A stretch of 64,000 nt of DNA, taken from assembly GCA_934754355.1 (NCBI GenBank), contig CAKVID010000001.1, positions 256,397-320,396 on the forward strand. The letters run 5' to 3'. Under the pieces are notes generated by a model, which saw only the letters and a program-made list of their open reading frames with translations, had not been told where the DNA came from and did no database searches. The DNA is from an uncultured Clostridia bacterium. Lineage in GTDB: Bacteria; Bacillota; Clostridia; Christensenellales; UBA1242. The translations under genes and the position numbers were made by a program. This document shows, piece by piece, positions 29,923 through 37,538 of the stretch (its first letter is position 1; each line of letters opens with the position of its first letter).

Positions 29923-29946
29923 CAAATTGCTTTATTTCGCAATTTG
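29923..29946. terminator. Bidirectional terminator, lipoprotein gene / sigF
   Basis: CAAATTGC-tttatttc-GCAATTTG with A run before and T run after, between converging genes. Confidence 0.8.
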
Positions 29947-29951
29947 TTTTT

Positions 29952-30674
29952 TTATTCTAATTTTTCTTTAATCTTCTTTAATATTTTACTTTCTAGCCTA
30001 CTAACCTGTACTTGAGATACTCCAAGTTCAGTTGCAATATCTTTTTGAGTTTTATCTCTAAAATATCTAAGAATAATAATCTTTCTATCTCTTTTTGGTA
30101 AATCTTTTATTACTTTATAAAGAAGTTCATTATCCATTTCTTTGTCTATTGGTTTATCATCTTCTATTTTATCTATTAAATATTGTTCTTTACCATTCTC
30201 ATCTCCAACCATTGAATACAAAGATATAGGTCTAATTGCACTATCCATTGCATATACAACTTCTGCCTCGTCTAGCCCAAAATTTTTTGCAATAATATCT
30301 ACAGAAGGAGAAACATTGTTTTTTGCAACATATTCTTCTATAAATCTATTTATATGGATATTTAATTGTTTTGTACTTCTAGATACTTTGATTATTCCAT
30401 TATCCCTTATAAACCTCTTAATTTCTCCAGCAATCATAGGAACAGCATATGTTGAAAATTTTACACCAAAACTCTCATCAAAATTATTAATAGCTTTTAG
30501 AAAACCCAAACTACCTAGTTGGTATAAATCATCAAACTCTATACCTTTATTTAGATACTTTTTAATAACACTCTTTATTAGTGGAGAATTCTCTGTGATT
30601 AGTCTTTCTTTCGCCTGTTCGTCACCATTTTTAGCCAAATCTATAAGACTATTAGTAGTTTCTATATCCAGCAT
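29952..30674 (-). CDS. sigF: Sporulation sigma factor SigF
   Basis: 240 aa, the length of forespore-specific sigma-F. It has region 2 (DLYQLGSLGFLKA..NFD, KFSTYAVPMI.GEIKRFIRD), region 3 and region 4 (LPKRDRKIIILRYF...TQKDIA.ELGVSQVQVSRLE). The GEIKRF(I/L)RD segment and position as third gene of the spoIIA operon identify sigma-F rather than sigma-G. It is held inactive by SpoIIAB before septation and turns on the forespore programme. The start ATG follows AGGAGATAGT and lies 8 bases after spoIIAB. Confidence 0.96.
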   Translation of the reverse strand: MLDIETTNSLIDLAKNGDEQAKERLITENSPLIKSVIKKYLNKGIEFDDLYQLGSLGFLKAINNFDESFGVKFSTYAVPMIAGEIKRFIRDNGIIKVSRSTKQLNIHINRFIEEYVAKNNVSPSVDIIAKNFGLDEAEVVYAMDSAIRPISLYSMVGDENGKEQYLIDKIEDDKPIDKEMDNELLYKVIKDLPKRDRKIIILRYFRDKTQKDIATELGVSQVQVSRLESKILKKIKEKLE

Positions 30675-30682
30675 ACTATCTC

Positions 30683-31108
30683 CTAATTATTAATATTTTT
30701 TACAAGTTTTAGTTTTGTTCCTTCGCCAATTTTTGAATTAACTTCCATTTTATCCATAAACCCTTCCATTACAGTAAACCCCATACCACTTCTTTCTTTA
30801 TCTGGTTTTGTTGTAAAAAATGGAGTTAATGCTTCTTCCAAGTTTTCAATTCCTTTGCCATTATCTACAATTGTAATTTCTACGCAATTTTCATAAATTT
30901 CGCAGTTAATTTCTATCTCTCCTATACTACCCTCATAACCATGCACAATAGCATTGGTCACACCTTCACTTACGGCCGTTTTGATATCAGATATTTCTTC
31001 TATAGAAAAATTAACATTAGAACAAAAACTTGCAACTGCAAGTCTTGCAAAACTTTCGTTCTCGGGCAATGATAAAAATTTTAAATTCATTTTATTTTTG
31101 TATTCCAT
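30683..31108 (-). CDS. spoIIAB: Anti-sigma-F factor SpoIIAB
   Basis: 141 aa GHKL-fold serine kinase that binds sigma-F and phosphorylates SpoIIAA. The N box SEGVTNAIVHGY, the G1 motif VDNGKGI and the G2 region SGMGF are present, and LPENESFARLAVASF matches the family N-terminus. Two starts are possible. ATG 31120 overlaps the spoIIAA stop (TAATG) but has no Shine-Dalgarno sequence; ATG 31108, four codons later, has GGAG 7 nt upstream and is chosen. Either gives a normal family length. Confidence 0.95.
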   Translation of the reverse strand: MEYKNKMNLKFLSLPENESFARLAVASFCSNVNFSIEEISDIKTAVSEGVTNAIVHGYEGSIGEIEINCEIYENCVEITIVDNGKGIENLEEALTPFFTTKPDKERSGMGFTVMEGFMDKMEVNSKIGEGTKLKLVKNINN

Positions 31109-31119
31109 ATTTTTCTCCA

Positions 31120-31428
31120 TTAAGATATTTTTGGCATAATCTCGTAAATGCCAGACATTTTAAAGATTTTTTCAACTGTACTAGTAGGGTTGCTGATATA
31201 AGTACTCACATTTTTATTTTTTAGATATTTATATCTACCAATCAAAACTCCTATGCCCGTACTATCCATAAATGTTAAATTTGACATATCAAAAACAACA
31301 TTTTGATAATTGTAATTTCTCAACTTTTCATCTATTGCATCTCTTGTAAATGAAGATGTACAATCGTCTAATTCTCCAATTAATGACACATATAATGTAT
31401 TATCAGTTAGATTAAATTTAATATCCAT
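31120..31428 (-). CDS. spoIIAA: Anti-anti-sigma factor SpoIIAA
   Basis: 102 aa STAS-domain protein, first gene of spoIIAA-spoIIAB-sigF. Its unphosphorylated form frees sigma-F from SpoIIAB. The phosphorylated serine is S56 in FMDSTGIGVL, equivalent to Ser58 of Bacillus. The start follows a near-perfect AGGAGG. No convincing sigma-H or sigma-A promoter was found in the 190 bases upstream, although a GAAT-type -10 element occurs near 31455. The operon points away from the tRNA cluster. Confidence 0.96.
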   Translation of the reverse strand: MDIKFNLTDNTLYVSLIGELDDCTSSFTRDAIDEKLRNYNYQNVVFDMSNLTFMDSTGIGVLIGRYKYLKNKNVSTYISNPTSTVEKIFKMSGIYEIMPKIS

Positions 31429-31562
31429 ATATTCCTCCTGTGCATTTTATATTCTAAGTGTACCACCCTAGCAATCAAATATTTTGAGATGTTAGGTCTA
31501 AAATGGATTTATTTTGTAGAAAATATAATAGTTAAAATTATTAAATTTTTTAGATAAAATTC

Positions 31563-31591
31563 TTGACAACCAGTATTTTTTATAGTAGAAT
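31563..31591 (+). promoter_or_regulatory. Promoter of the six-tRNA cluster
   Basis: TTGACA (31563-31568), 17 nt, TAGAAT (31586-31591), 28 nt before tRNA-Pro. Perfect -35 hexamer and the best promoter of the window for stable RNA. Confidence 0.8.
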
Positions 31592-31619
31592 TATCTTGTT
31601 ATCGCTTAAGAGTGAGTGA

Positions 31620-31696
31620 CGGGGTGTAGCGCAGTTTGGTAGCGCACTTGATTTGGGATCAAGGGGCCGGGAGTTCGAGTCTCTTCACCCCGACCA
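31620..31696 (+). tRNA. tRNA-Pro (TGG anticodon)
   Basis: 77 nt with encoded CCA. Acceptor CGGGGTG/CACCCCG, anticodon loop TTTGGGA. Confidence 0.96.
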
Positions 31697-31710
31697 TTAT
31701 ATTTTATAAT

Positions 31711-31787
31711 GGGCCTTTAGCTCAGTTGGTTAGAGCAACCGGCTCATAACCGGTTTGTCCGGGGTTCAAGTCCCTGAAGGCCCACCA
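31711..31787 (+). tRNA. tRNA with CAT anticodon (elongator Met or Ile2)
   Basis: 77 nt with encoded CCA. Acceptor GGGCCTT/AAGGCCC, anticodon loop CTCATAA. The body resembles the Bacillus Ile2 (lysidine) tRNA more than the elongator Met tRNA, but the two cannot be separated by eye. It lacks the mismatched 1-72 pair of the initiator. Confidence 0.93.
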
Positions 31788-31819
31788 CTTTTATTCCTTA
31801 ACACACATATATTATATTT

Positions 31820-31896
31820 GGCCTGGTAGTTCAGCTGGTTAGAACGCTAGCCTGTCACGCTAGAGGTCGTGGGTTCGAGTCCCATCCAGGTCGCCA
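31820..31896 (+). tRNA. tRNA-Asp (GTC anticodon)
   Basis: 77 nt with encoded CCA. Anticodon loop CTGTCAC, discriminator G; the first acceptor pairs are GGCCTGG against CCAGGTC, with one G-T. Confidence 0.96.
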
Positions 31897-31906
31897 TTAT
31901 ATGTAT

Positions 31907-31982
31907 GCCTCGGTAGCTCAGTCGGTAGAGCGGAGGACTGAAAATCCTTGTGTCGGTGGTTCGATTCCGCCCCAAGGCACCA
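31907..31982 (+). tRNA. tRNA-Phe (GAA anticodon)
   Basis: 76 nt with encoded CCA, anticodon loop CTGAAAA. The acceptor GCCTCGG/CCAAGGC has a C-A mismatch at position 5-68, the only mismatch seen in these tRNA acceptors. Confidence 0.94.
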
Positions 31983-32043
31983 TATTAATTTATGTTGTTT
32001 TCCCTATAGCCTACCGAAACTATAGCGAGGCAACACTGTATAT

Positions 32044-32118
32044 GCTGGTGTGGCTCAACGGTAGAGCAGCTGACTTGTAATCAGCAGGTTGTAGGTTCGA
32101 TTCCTATCACCAGCTCCA
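32044..32118 (+). tRNA. tRNA-Thr (TGT anticodon)
   Basis: 75 nt with encoded CCA. Acceptor GCTGGTG/CACCAGC, anticodon loop CTTGTAA. Confidence 0.96.
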
Positions 32119-32120
32119 TT

Positions 32121-32205
32121 GGGAGGGTTGCAGAGCGGTCAAATGCAACGGACTGTAAATCCGTCGTCTCAGACTTCGATGGTTCGAATCCATCCCCTCC
32201 CACCA
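32121..32205 (+). tRNA. tRNA-Tyr (GTA anticodon)
   Basis: 85 nt class II tRNA with a long variable arm and encoded CCA. Acceptor GGGAGGG/CCCTCCC, anticodon loop CTGTAAA. Its 3' end and terminator are duplicated 208 nt downstream. Confidence 0.96.
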
Positions 32206-32442
32206 AAAGAAAGACCAATAACTGGTCTTTTTTTTGTTGCTCGTTACTGGCTTCTACACGTTTTACAAACGTGTACACGGCTTCGCCTTGTGAACCATCT
32301 TAGGTAGTCGGGACCCCGCCAGTTTCACTGTCACCCGACAAATATGGCATTGACTTTATTGATATTATGCCCTTATATATTGCCATATTGACGCATCACA
32401 TCCCCTCCCACCAAAAGAAAGACCAATAACTGGTCTTTTTTT
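32191..32442 (+). repeat. 44-bp perfect direct repeat of tRNA-Tyr 3' end plus terminator, flanking an insert
   Basis: Bases 32191-32234 and 32399-32442 are identical over 44 bp: the last part of the T stem, the acceptor, CCA and the following terminator. The 164 bases between hold three hairpins: TACACGTTT...AACGTGTA (near 32254), GTCGGG...CCCGAC (near 32308-32340) and AATATGGCA...TGCCATATT (about 32341-32389). No ORF or transposase is present. Confidence 0.85.
32211..32235 (+). terminator. Terminator of the tRNA cluster
   Basis: AAGACCA-ATAAC-TGGTCTT followed by eight T residues. A second identical copy lies at 32419-32442 within the downstream repeat. Confidence 0.85.
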
Positions 32443-32458
32443 GTTTATTTGTTACAGA

Positions 32459-32514
32459 CCCCCAGATAGTCTGGGGGGTTAGAAACAAAAAAATGGCTAC
32501 TTTCCGTAGTCATT
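32459..32514. terminator. Double hairpin between tRNA cluster and plsC
   Basis: First hairpin CCCCCAGA-TAG-TCTGGGGG (32459-32477), strikingly GC-rich for this genome. Second hairpin AATGGCTAC-tttcc-GTAGTCATT (32492-32514) with A and T runs on both sides, a bidirectional terminator that ends the plsC transcript. Confidence 0.75.
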
Positions 32515-32527
32515 TTTTTATATGTAT

Positions 32528-33178
32528 TTATTTCTTTAAACTTCTCTTATACTCTTTATATTCCAACTTATATTCTTTTATGCTTACAGTTCTAAGATAT
32601 TGCATCTTTTCTTCCAATATTTTTGATGCGGTCTCTAGAGATTCTTTATCCGTTTTCCCACTCTCAAGTTCTGGATATTCTGAAAATTTAAACGGCTTGC
32701 CTATCATTAATTTATTAAATACGAAAGGCATTGTAATCTTTCTAAAACACATTGGAACGACATAACTATCTGTTTTTATAGCAAAAAGTGAAAGGCCATT
32801 CTTAACACTTATCTCTTCAGCATTTTTCATTCTTGTTCCTTCGGGGAATAATAATATTTGCTTATTGCTTTTTAATATTTTCAATGTTGTTTTAATTGCT
32901 GAGATATCGTTACCACCCCTATCTACGGGATAACCACCAAATTTTCGTAAGAAAAATCCCCCTACTTTATTCTTAAATAACGAATTTTTCGCCATAATCT
33001 TAGAATTAGGACAAATCCTACATTTTAGAATAATTACATCATTATTTGTTTGATGGTTAGAAGCAAAAATTGTGGCTTGTTTCTTCACTTTTTTTAAATA
33101 TTTTTTGCCATAGATTTTTGTAGGGAAAAGAATTAATACAAATGGAAAAATAAGTATTATACATATCCATAGTATCAT
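32528..33178 (-). CDS. plsC: 1-acyl-sn-glycerol-3-phosphate acyltransferase
   Basis: 216 aa membrane-associated acyltransferase of phospholipid synthesis, which acylates lysophosphatidate to phosphatidate. An N-terminal hydrophobic segment (about residues 1-22) is followed by the catalytic NHQTNND (HX4D) motif near residue 41 and the glycerophosphate-binding FPEGTR near residue 112. The start overlaps the end of cmk by four bases (ATGA), with GGAG upstream, so it is the last gene of rluB-cmk-plsC. This order is common in Clostridia. Confidence 0.94.
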   Translation of the reverse strand: MILWICIILIFPFVLILFPTKIYGKKYLKKVKKQATIFASNHQTNNDVIILKCRICPNSKIMAKNSLFKNKVGGFFLRKFGGYPVDRGGNDISAIKTTLKILKSNKQILLFPEGTRMKNAEEISVKNGLSLFAIKTDSYVVPMCFRKITMPFVFNKLMIGKPFKFSEYPELESGKTDKESLETASKILEEKMQYLRTVSIKEYKLEYKEYKRSLKK

Positions 33179-33843
33179 AAATTATTTTCTCCTTTAATTG
33201 TTCTATACATCAATTCCACTTCATCATCTATTGTCATATCTGAATTATCTATATGTATTGTTCCTTTTGTTAGAATTAATGGGGACAATTCTCTTTGACA
33301 ATCTCTTCTATCTCTCTCTATCAAATCTTTCTTAACTTCGTCAAATGATAAATTTTGCCCTTTACTTAGTAATTCTTCATATCTTCTTTTTGCCCTAACA
33401 TCAATATCTGCATCTAGAAAAAATCTAAATTTAGCATTAGGTAATACATGTGAAGTAATGTCTCTACCTTCCATTACTAAATCGTACTTGCTTGCACTAT
33501 CTCTCTGAATATTAAGCACAAATTCCCTGCATTTTGGATACGGACTAATAATAGAGCAAATATCTGAAATTATAGGCAATCTAATATCTTGCGATACATC
33601 TTCACCATTTAAAATTGTGATTTGTTCACCGTTGTTGTGCTTTAATTCAACATGAATATCTTTAAGACAATTCTCAACTTCTTGCTCATTATGTGGGTCA
33701 ATATTATTTCTATAAACATATAACCCTACCAATCTATAAATAGCTCCTGTATCAAAATGAACAATACCTAATCTCTGTGCCAATCTAGTACACACAACAC
33801 CTTTACCAGATGAAGAATAGCCATCTACTGCTATTGTCAACAT
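33175..33843 (-). CDS. cmk: Cytidylate kinase
   Basis: 222 aa. Phosphorylates CMP and dCMP, for nucleotide recycling. The P-loop GYSSSGKG is at the N-terminus, followed by HFDTGAIYRLVG, the substrate segment EGRDITSHVLP and the lid region RAKRRYEEL. The start follows GAGAGG. Only 5 bases separate it from rluB upstream, and it overlaps plsC downstream by four, so translation is coupled. Confidence 0.96.
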   Translation of the reverse strand: MLTIAVDGYSSSGKGVVCTRLAQRLGIVHFDTGAIYRLVGLYVYRNNIDPHNEQEVENCLKDIHVELKHNNGEQITILNGEDVSQDIRLPIISDICSIISPYPKCREFVLNIQRDSASKYDLVMEGRDITSHVLPNAKFRFFLDADIDVRAKRRYEELLSKGQNLSFDEVKKDLIERDRRDCQRELSPLILTKGTIHIDNSDMTIDDEVELMYRTIKGENNL

Positions 33844-33848
33844 ATAAT

Positions 33849-34553
33849 TTACCTCTCAAATACTAAATTTTTCTCTGTTTCACTTAGATATCTATACTTA
33901 CCTTCTTGCAAATCTGCAAGTTGAAGTTCGCCAATAGAAATTCTTTTCAAAGCATAAATTTTTACTTTGAAAAATTCAAAAATTCTTCTAATTTCTCGGT
34001 TTTTCCCTTCCATAATAGTAATATTATAATAGTTATACTCGTCATCACTTGAGACTTGTTCAATCTTGGCAGGAAGATAATTAACATCATCAATTATCAT
34101 TCCTTTCCTTATTTGATTTAATTCTTTTCCCGTCAATACTACTTTCAATTTCACTTCATAAGTTTTGTAAATATGATTTGATGGGTGTACAATTTTATTT
34201 GCCCAGTCTCCATCGTTTGTAAGAAGAAGCAAACCTTGCGTGTTATAATCAAGCCTACCTACTGGAAATACTTTAACTCTCAAATTTTTCAATAAATCGG
34301 TTACTACTTTTCTATCTTTTTCGTCTTTCAAAGAAGTAATATAACATCTTGGTTTATTTAACATTATATAAACTTTATTTTCTTGTAAATGAATTACCTT
34401 GCCGTTATATTTAACAACATCACTTTCTTTCACATCATAAGATAGATTATCTAGTATTTTGCCGTTTACTTCTATTTTGCCAGACAATATTAATTCTTCT
34501 ACTTTCCTTCTACTACCCAATTCACAACTAGCCAAATATTTATTTATTCTCAT
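33849..34553 (-). CDS. rluB: rRNA pseudouridine synthase, RsuA/RluB family
   Basis: 234 aa. An S4 RNA-binding domain at the N-terminus (RINKYLAS..LGSRRK.EELI) is followed by the catalytic domain with GRLDYNTQGLLLLTNDGDW, whose Asp is the nucleophile. By length and synteny with scpB-cmk it corresponds to Bacillus RluB, which modifies 23S rRNA near position 2605; the exact site is inferred. It is the first gene of rluB-cmk-plsC, with AAGGTG before the start and its own promoter. Confidence 0.92.
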   Translation of the reverse strand: MRINKYLASCELGSRRKVEELILSGKIEVNGKILDNLSYDVKESDVVKYNGKVIHLQENKVYIMLNKPRCYITSLKDEKDRKVVTDLLKNLRVKVFPVGRLDYNTQGLLLLTNDGDWANKIVHPSNHIYKTYEVKLKVVLTGKELNQIRKGMIIDDVNYLPAKIEQVSSDDEYNYYNITIMEGKNREIRRIFEFFKVKIYALKRISIGELQLADLQEGKYRYLSETEKNLVFER

Positions 34554-34570
34554 AATTTCACCTTATAATT

Positions 34571-34599
34571 ATTTTACTATGTTTATAATAAATTATCAA
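34571..34599 (-). promoter_or_regulatory. Promoter of rluB-cmk-plsC
   Basis: Minus strand TTGATA (34599-34594), 17 nt, TAAAAT (34576-34571), close upstream of rluB. Confidence 0.5.
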
Positions 34600-34623
34600 A
34601 TTAACAAACATATAAAATAAAAA

Positions 34624-34668
34624 AAACATCTAACAATTTGCAAAAATATCAAATTATATTAGATGTTT
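34624..34668 (-). terminator. Terminator of dacF
   Basis: AAACATCTAA and TTAGATGTTT form the stem around an AT loop with a small inner pairing (CAATTTG/CAAATT). The T run lies on the minus-strand side. Confidence 0.7.
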
Positions 34669-34693
34669 GTTTTTTAATGTTTTTTATTCTGCA

Positions 34694-35830
34694 TTAGAAC
34701 CACTTATCAATTATCGTATCAAATAAATATTTCATATCATTGTTCTTAGCACCCTCAATTGTAATTAATTCACTCTCAAATATTACTTCATTATTATAAA
34801 GTACTTGCACTGTTCCTACTCCTTGATTTAGTGATATAGGTGCAACCAATCTATCGGGCATAATATATTTTACTTCATACAAATCTTCTTCGGTATTTAA
34901 TATTGGTTTACTAAATCCCTTAACTGTAATGACTCCAATTTCAGATTTCTCGCTGTCGGCTATTTCAATATTGCTAACAAAATTATATGGTTTAACAAAT
35001 TCTTTCATTGTGTAATTATCCATAGCCAATTTAGTAAGCCTATCGCACTCTTCAAACATTGGACCACAATTAAGAACTACAGATATTAATTGCATACCAT
35101 TTTCTTCATGAGCATGTACTAAACATCTCCCAGCATTATCTGTAAAGCCTGTTTTAACTCCTATACAATTTTTATCTGTAAATAGAAGTCTATTTTTGTG
35201 TTTTAGATATCTTGCTTGATACAAATCATTTTTCTCTATAACCATTCTTTCGGTAGATACTATTTCTTTGAATGTTGGATTTTTTAGAGCATAAGATGTT
35301 AGCACGGCCAAATCGTAAGCAGAAGTATAATGCCCCTCTGCATCTAATCCATGAGGATTGGCAAAATGAGTATGCTCTAATCCCAAACTCTCAGCCAAAT
35401 TATTCATCATTTCCACAAAGTGTTCCTCACCTTCGAAATACTCTGCAATAGCAACAGCACAATCATTACCACTAGCCAGAATAAGACCATACAGCAATTC
35501 ACGCATCGAAAGTCTTTCTCCACTTTTTAGATATATACTAGTTCCCTCTATACCAATTGCTTTCTCACTTACCAAAAATTTCTCATCTAAATCCTTACAA
35601 TTTTCTATAGCAAGAATTGCAGTAACAATTTTTGTAGTGCTAGCCATTGCTAATTCTTGATTTGCATTTTTAGAATACAAAACTGTATTAGTATTCCCCT
35701 CCAAAACAACCATTGCTAAAGCAGCCGAATTAACCTCATACGCTTCTGCTACTTCAAATTTATTTGATGTAAATAATATTATGAGCATACTTAAAATTAA
35801 GATTATACTAACTCTCTTTTTCATCTTCAT
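34694..35830 (-). CDS. dacF: D-alanyl-D-alanine carboxypeptidase (DacF-type)
   Basis: 378 aa secreted penicillin-binding protein that trims the terminal D-Ala of peptidoglycan; DacF controls cross-linking of spore cortex. A signal peptide of about 30 residues (hydrophobic run, then AEAYE) is followed by the serine motif STTK, SGN (ILASGNDCA) and KTG (IGVKTGFTDNAGRC), then a C-terminal beta domain. The start ATG follows AAGGA and overlaps ytfJ by 23 bases. In Bacillus dacF directly precedes spoIIAA; here tRNAs and rluB-cmk-plsC lie between them. Confidence 0.94.
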   Translation of the reverse strand: MKMKKRVSIILILSMLIILFTSNKFEVAEAYEVNSAALAMVVLEGNTNTVLYSKNANQELAMASTTKIVTAILAIENCKDLDEKFLVSEKAIGIEGTSIYLKSGERLSMRELLYGLILASGNDCAVAIAEYFEGEEHFVEMMNNLAESLGLEHTHFANPHGLDAEGHYTSAYDLAVLTSYALKNPTFKEIVSTERMVIEKNDLYQARYLKHKNRLLFTDKNCIGVKTGFTDNAGRCLVHAHEENGMQLISVVLNCGPMFEECDRLTKLAMDNYTMKEFVKPYNFVSNIEIADSEKSEIGVITVKGFSKPILNTEEDLYEVKYIMPDRLVAPISLNQGVGTVQVLYNNEVIFESELITIEGAKNNDMKYLFDTIIDKWF

Positions 35831-36215
35831 TTATTTCCTTATTATCTTTTTTGATGTAAGTATTATAAAGACTATAACACATATCTACTACAGTTTTTGT
35901 TACATCTGGTACAGCATTTACAGATAAAAACTTACATTCAGTATCCGATACTGCTACAAATCCAATAGGCACTATATTAAATCCCGTTCCTGAACAAGCA
36001 TTTATATTTTCGCCTTTTGCTTTGGGTATTGTACCACCGCCGGAAATAAGTCCTACACTTATTTTACTGACTGGAATTAAGTAGTTATTGTCATTTACTT
36101 TGATAGTTTTGCCAACAACTGTATTTGCGTCTACAATATCCTTGATATGATTAAAAGTATTTTCAATTACATTTTCAATGTTTTGTTTTGTATTTTCTTT
36201 GTCTTTCTTTGACAT
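35808..36215 (-). CDS. ytfJ: Spore protein YtfJ family
   Basis: 135 aa. The family core is clear: a short helical start, ANTVVGKTI, ..LIPVSKISVGLISGGG, a flexible part and GGGTG-like CSGTGFNIVPIGFVAV. GerW/YtfJ proteins are forespore products needed for normal germination in Bacillus; the mechanism is unknown. The start ATG follows GAGGTAAAT. It overlaps the upstream DUF2953 gene by 41 bases and dacF by 23, so this is a tightly packed sporulation sub-operon. Confidence 0.93.
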   Translation of the reverse strand: MSKKDKENTKQNIENVIENTFNHIKDIVDANTVVGKTIKVNDNNYLIPVSKISVGLISGGGTIPKAKGENINACSGTGFNIVPIGFVAVSDTECKFLSVNAVPDVTKTVVDMCYSLYNTYIKKDNKEINEDEKES

Positions 36216-36750
36216 ATTTACCTCGTTTATAAAAACTAAGAATGATTGCGAATATCATATCAAATATTGTAAAGTATACTTTGATTGATGTATTAAGTTG
36301 CACAACATCATCAACAAAATTTACTTTGTTATTGTAATAGATATCGCATTCACTTTTATTTAATTTATTCAAATATTCAATTTTTTCACATACACAATTT
36401 AGTGTAATAATTGCAAGAACAGAATTGCTTGCATTCCCTAGACCAATATTAGTATCAACTTTAATTTTATCAAAATATAATTTATCAAAAATACTTTTCT
36501 TCATTTGCAAAATTAAATACTCTTGTTCTTTATTAAATATAATATTTAATGTCTTTAGTTTTTTACTATTATTAATTTTGATATACAACCCAATAATGCT
36601 TATATATATATTAAGAATTTTAATGCCATAAATTTTGATTTGAATACATACATAATTCCCATACAAATCAAATTTGACATTTATTGTGATTACTAACATT
36701 AAAGATAAAAAAATAATTATTAGCGATAAAAAAATAATAGCATTATTCAT
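36175..36750 (-). CDS. DUF2953 membrane protein (YtfI-like)
   Basis: 191 aa. An N-terminal membrane helix (about residues 3-27) precedes a moderately charged domain and a second hydrophobic stretch near 160-175. It resembles the DUF2953/YtfI family mainly by its layout and by its fixed place before ytfJ; similarity by eye is modest. Function unknown, inferred sporulation-related. The Shine-Dalgarno sequence is weak. The long overlap with ytfJ is notable. Confidence 0.75.
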   Translation of the reverse strand: MNNAIIFLSLIIIFLSLMLVITINVKFDLYGNYVCIQIKIYGIKILNIYISIIGLYIKINNSKKLKTLNIIFNKEQEYLILQMKKSIFDKLYFDKIKVDTNIGLGNASNSVLAIITLNCVCEKIEYLNKLNKSECDIYYNNKVNFVDDVVQLNTSIKVYFTIFDMIFAIILSFYKRGKYVKERQRKYKTKH

Positions 36751-36785
36751 ACTATTATTTTAATCAATTAAATTAATTTTATTTA

Positions 36786-37538
36786 TTATTCTTCATCGTT
36801 ATTTATATTAATATCTGGAATACTAGACAAGTCGTCACTAAATTTACCAAGCAGTTCATCTAATTTATTTCTATCTTCCATTATTTCTTCTTTAGTCTCT
36901 TTAATCCCCTTGATAATTTGCTCTGCTTCTTCGTCAGTCATGTTCTTGGCAATATCCTCTTCTTCAGGAATTTCTCTAAAGTCAAATAATGAGTTATCAC
37001 TTTCTTCATGAAGAACTTTAATTCTCTCTAATAATTGGTCGTAGTCTGGCAAATCTTTAAGTGATGATATATTAAATTTCTTCAAGAAATTATCTGTTGT
37101 TCCAAATAACAATGGCTTACCTACTGCATCTTTCCTACCAACAACTTCAATCAAATTATTCTCAAGCAAAGTATTAATTGCGTAATCACAATTTGCTCCA
37201 CCCCTAATATTTTCTATTTCAAGTCTAGTAATTGGTTGCTTGTATGCAATAATTCCGCATACCTCTAATACTATCTTTGTTAACATTTTTTCTTTGATTG
37301 GATTTAATACTACACTTATTGTATCTGCGTATTCTTTGTTACTACACAATTGTGCTTTCTCATTAAATATAATTACTTGCACACCATCTTTATTATCTGC
37401 TTTGTAAGATTGTAATTCTTTAACCGCATTCTCTACTTCGGATTTGTCTATTTCCAATTTCTCAGCAATATCCATAAAAGATACTGCTTCGCCTGCTACA
37501 AACAAAATACCTTCTATTATTTTAGATAAGTTCTCCAT
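36786..37538 (-). CDS. scpB: Segregation and condensation protein ScpB
   Basis: 250 aa. The dimeric winged-helix partner of ScpA in the SMC condensin complex, which organises newly replicated origins. The family signature EVCGIIAYKQPITRLEIENIRGG is present, cut short here as EVCGIIAYKQPITR followed by RG; the N-terminal SMDIAE-type winged helix precedes it, and an acidic tail of about 70 residues follows, longer than in Bacillus. The start overlaps scpA by 17 bases. Confidence 0.95.
   Translation of the reverse strand: MENLSKIIEGILFVAGEAVSFMDIAEKLEIDKSEVENAVKELQSYKADNKDGVQVIIFNEKAQLCSNKEYADTISVVLNPIKEKMLTKIVLEVCGIIAYKQPITRLEIENIRGGANCDYAINTLLENNLIEVVGRKDAVGKPLLFGTTDNFLKKFNISSLKDLPDYDQLLERIKVLHEESDNSLFDFREIPEEEDIAKNMTDEEAEQIIKGIKETKEEIMEDRNKLDELLGKFSDDLSSIPDININNDEE

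Noticed and set aside
31440..31480. Sigma-H promoter for spoIIA
   Set aside because: A GAAT-type -10 is present, but no proper AGGAATT-type -35 element at the right distance.
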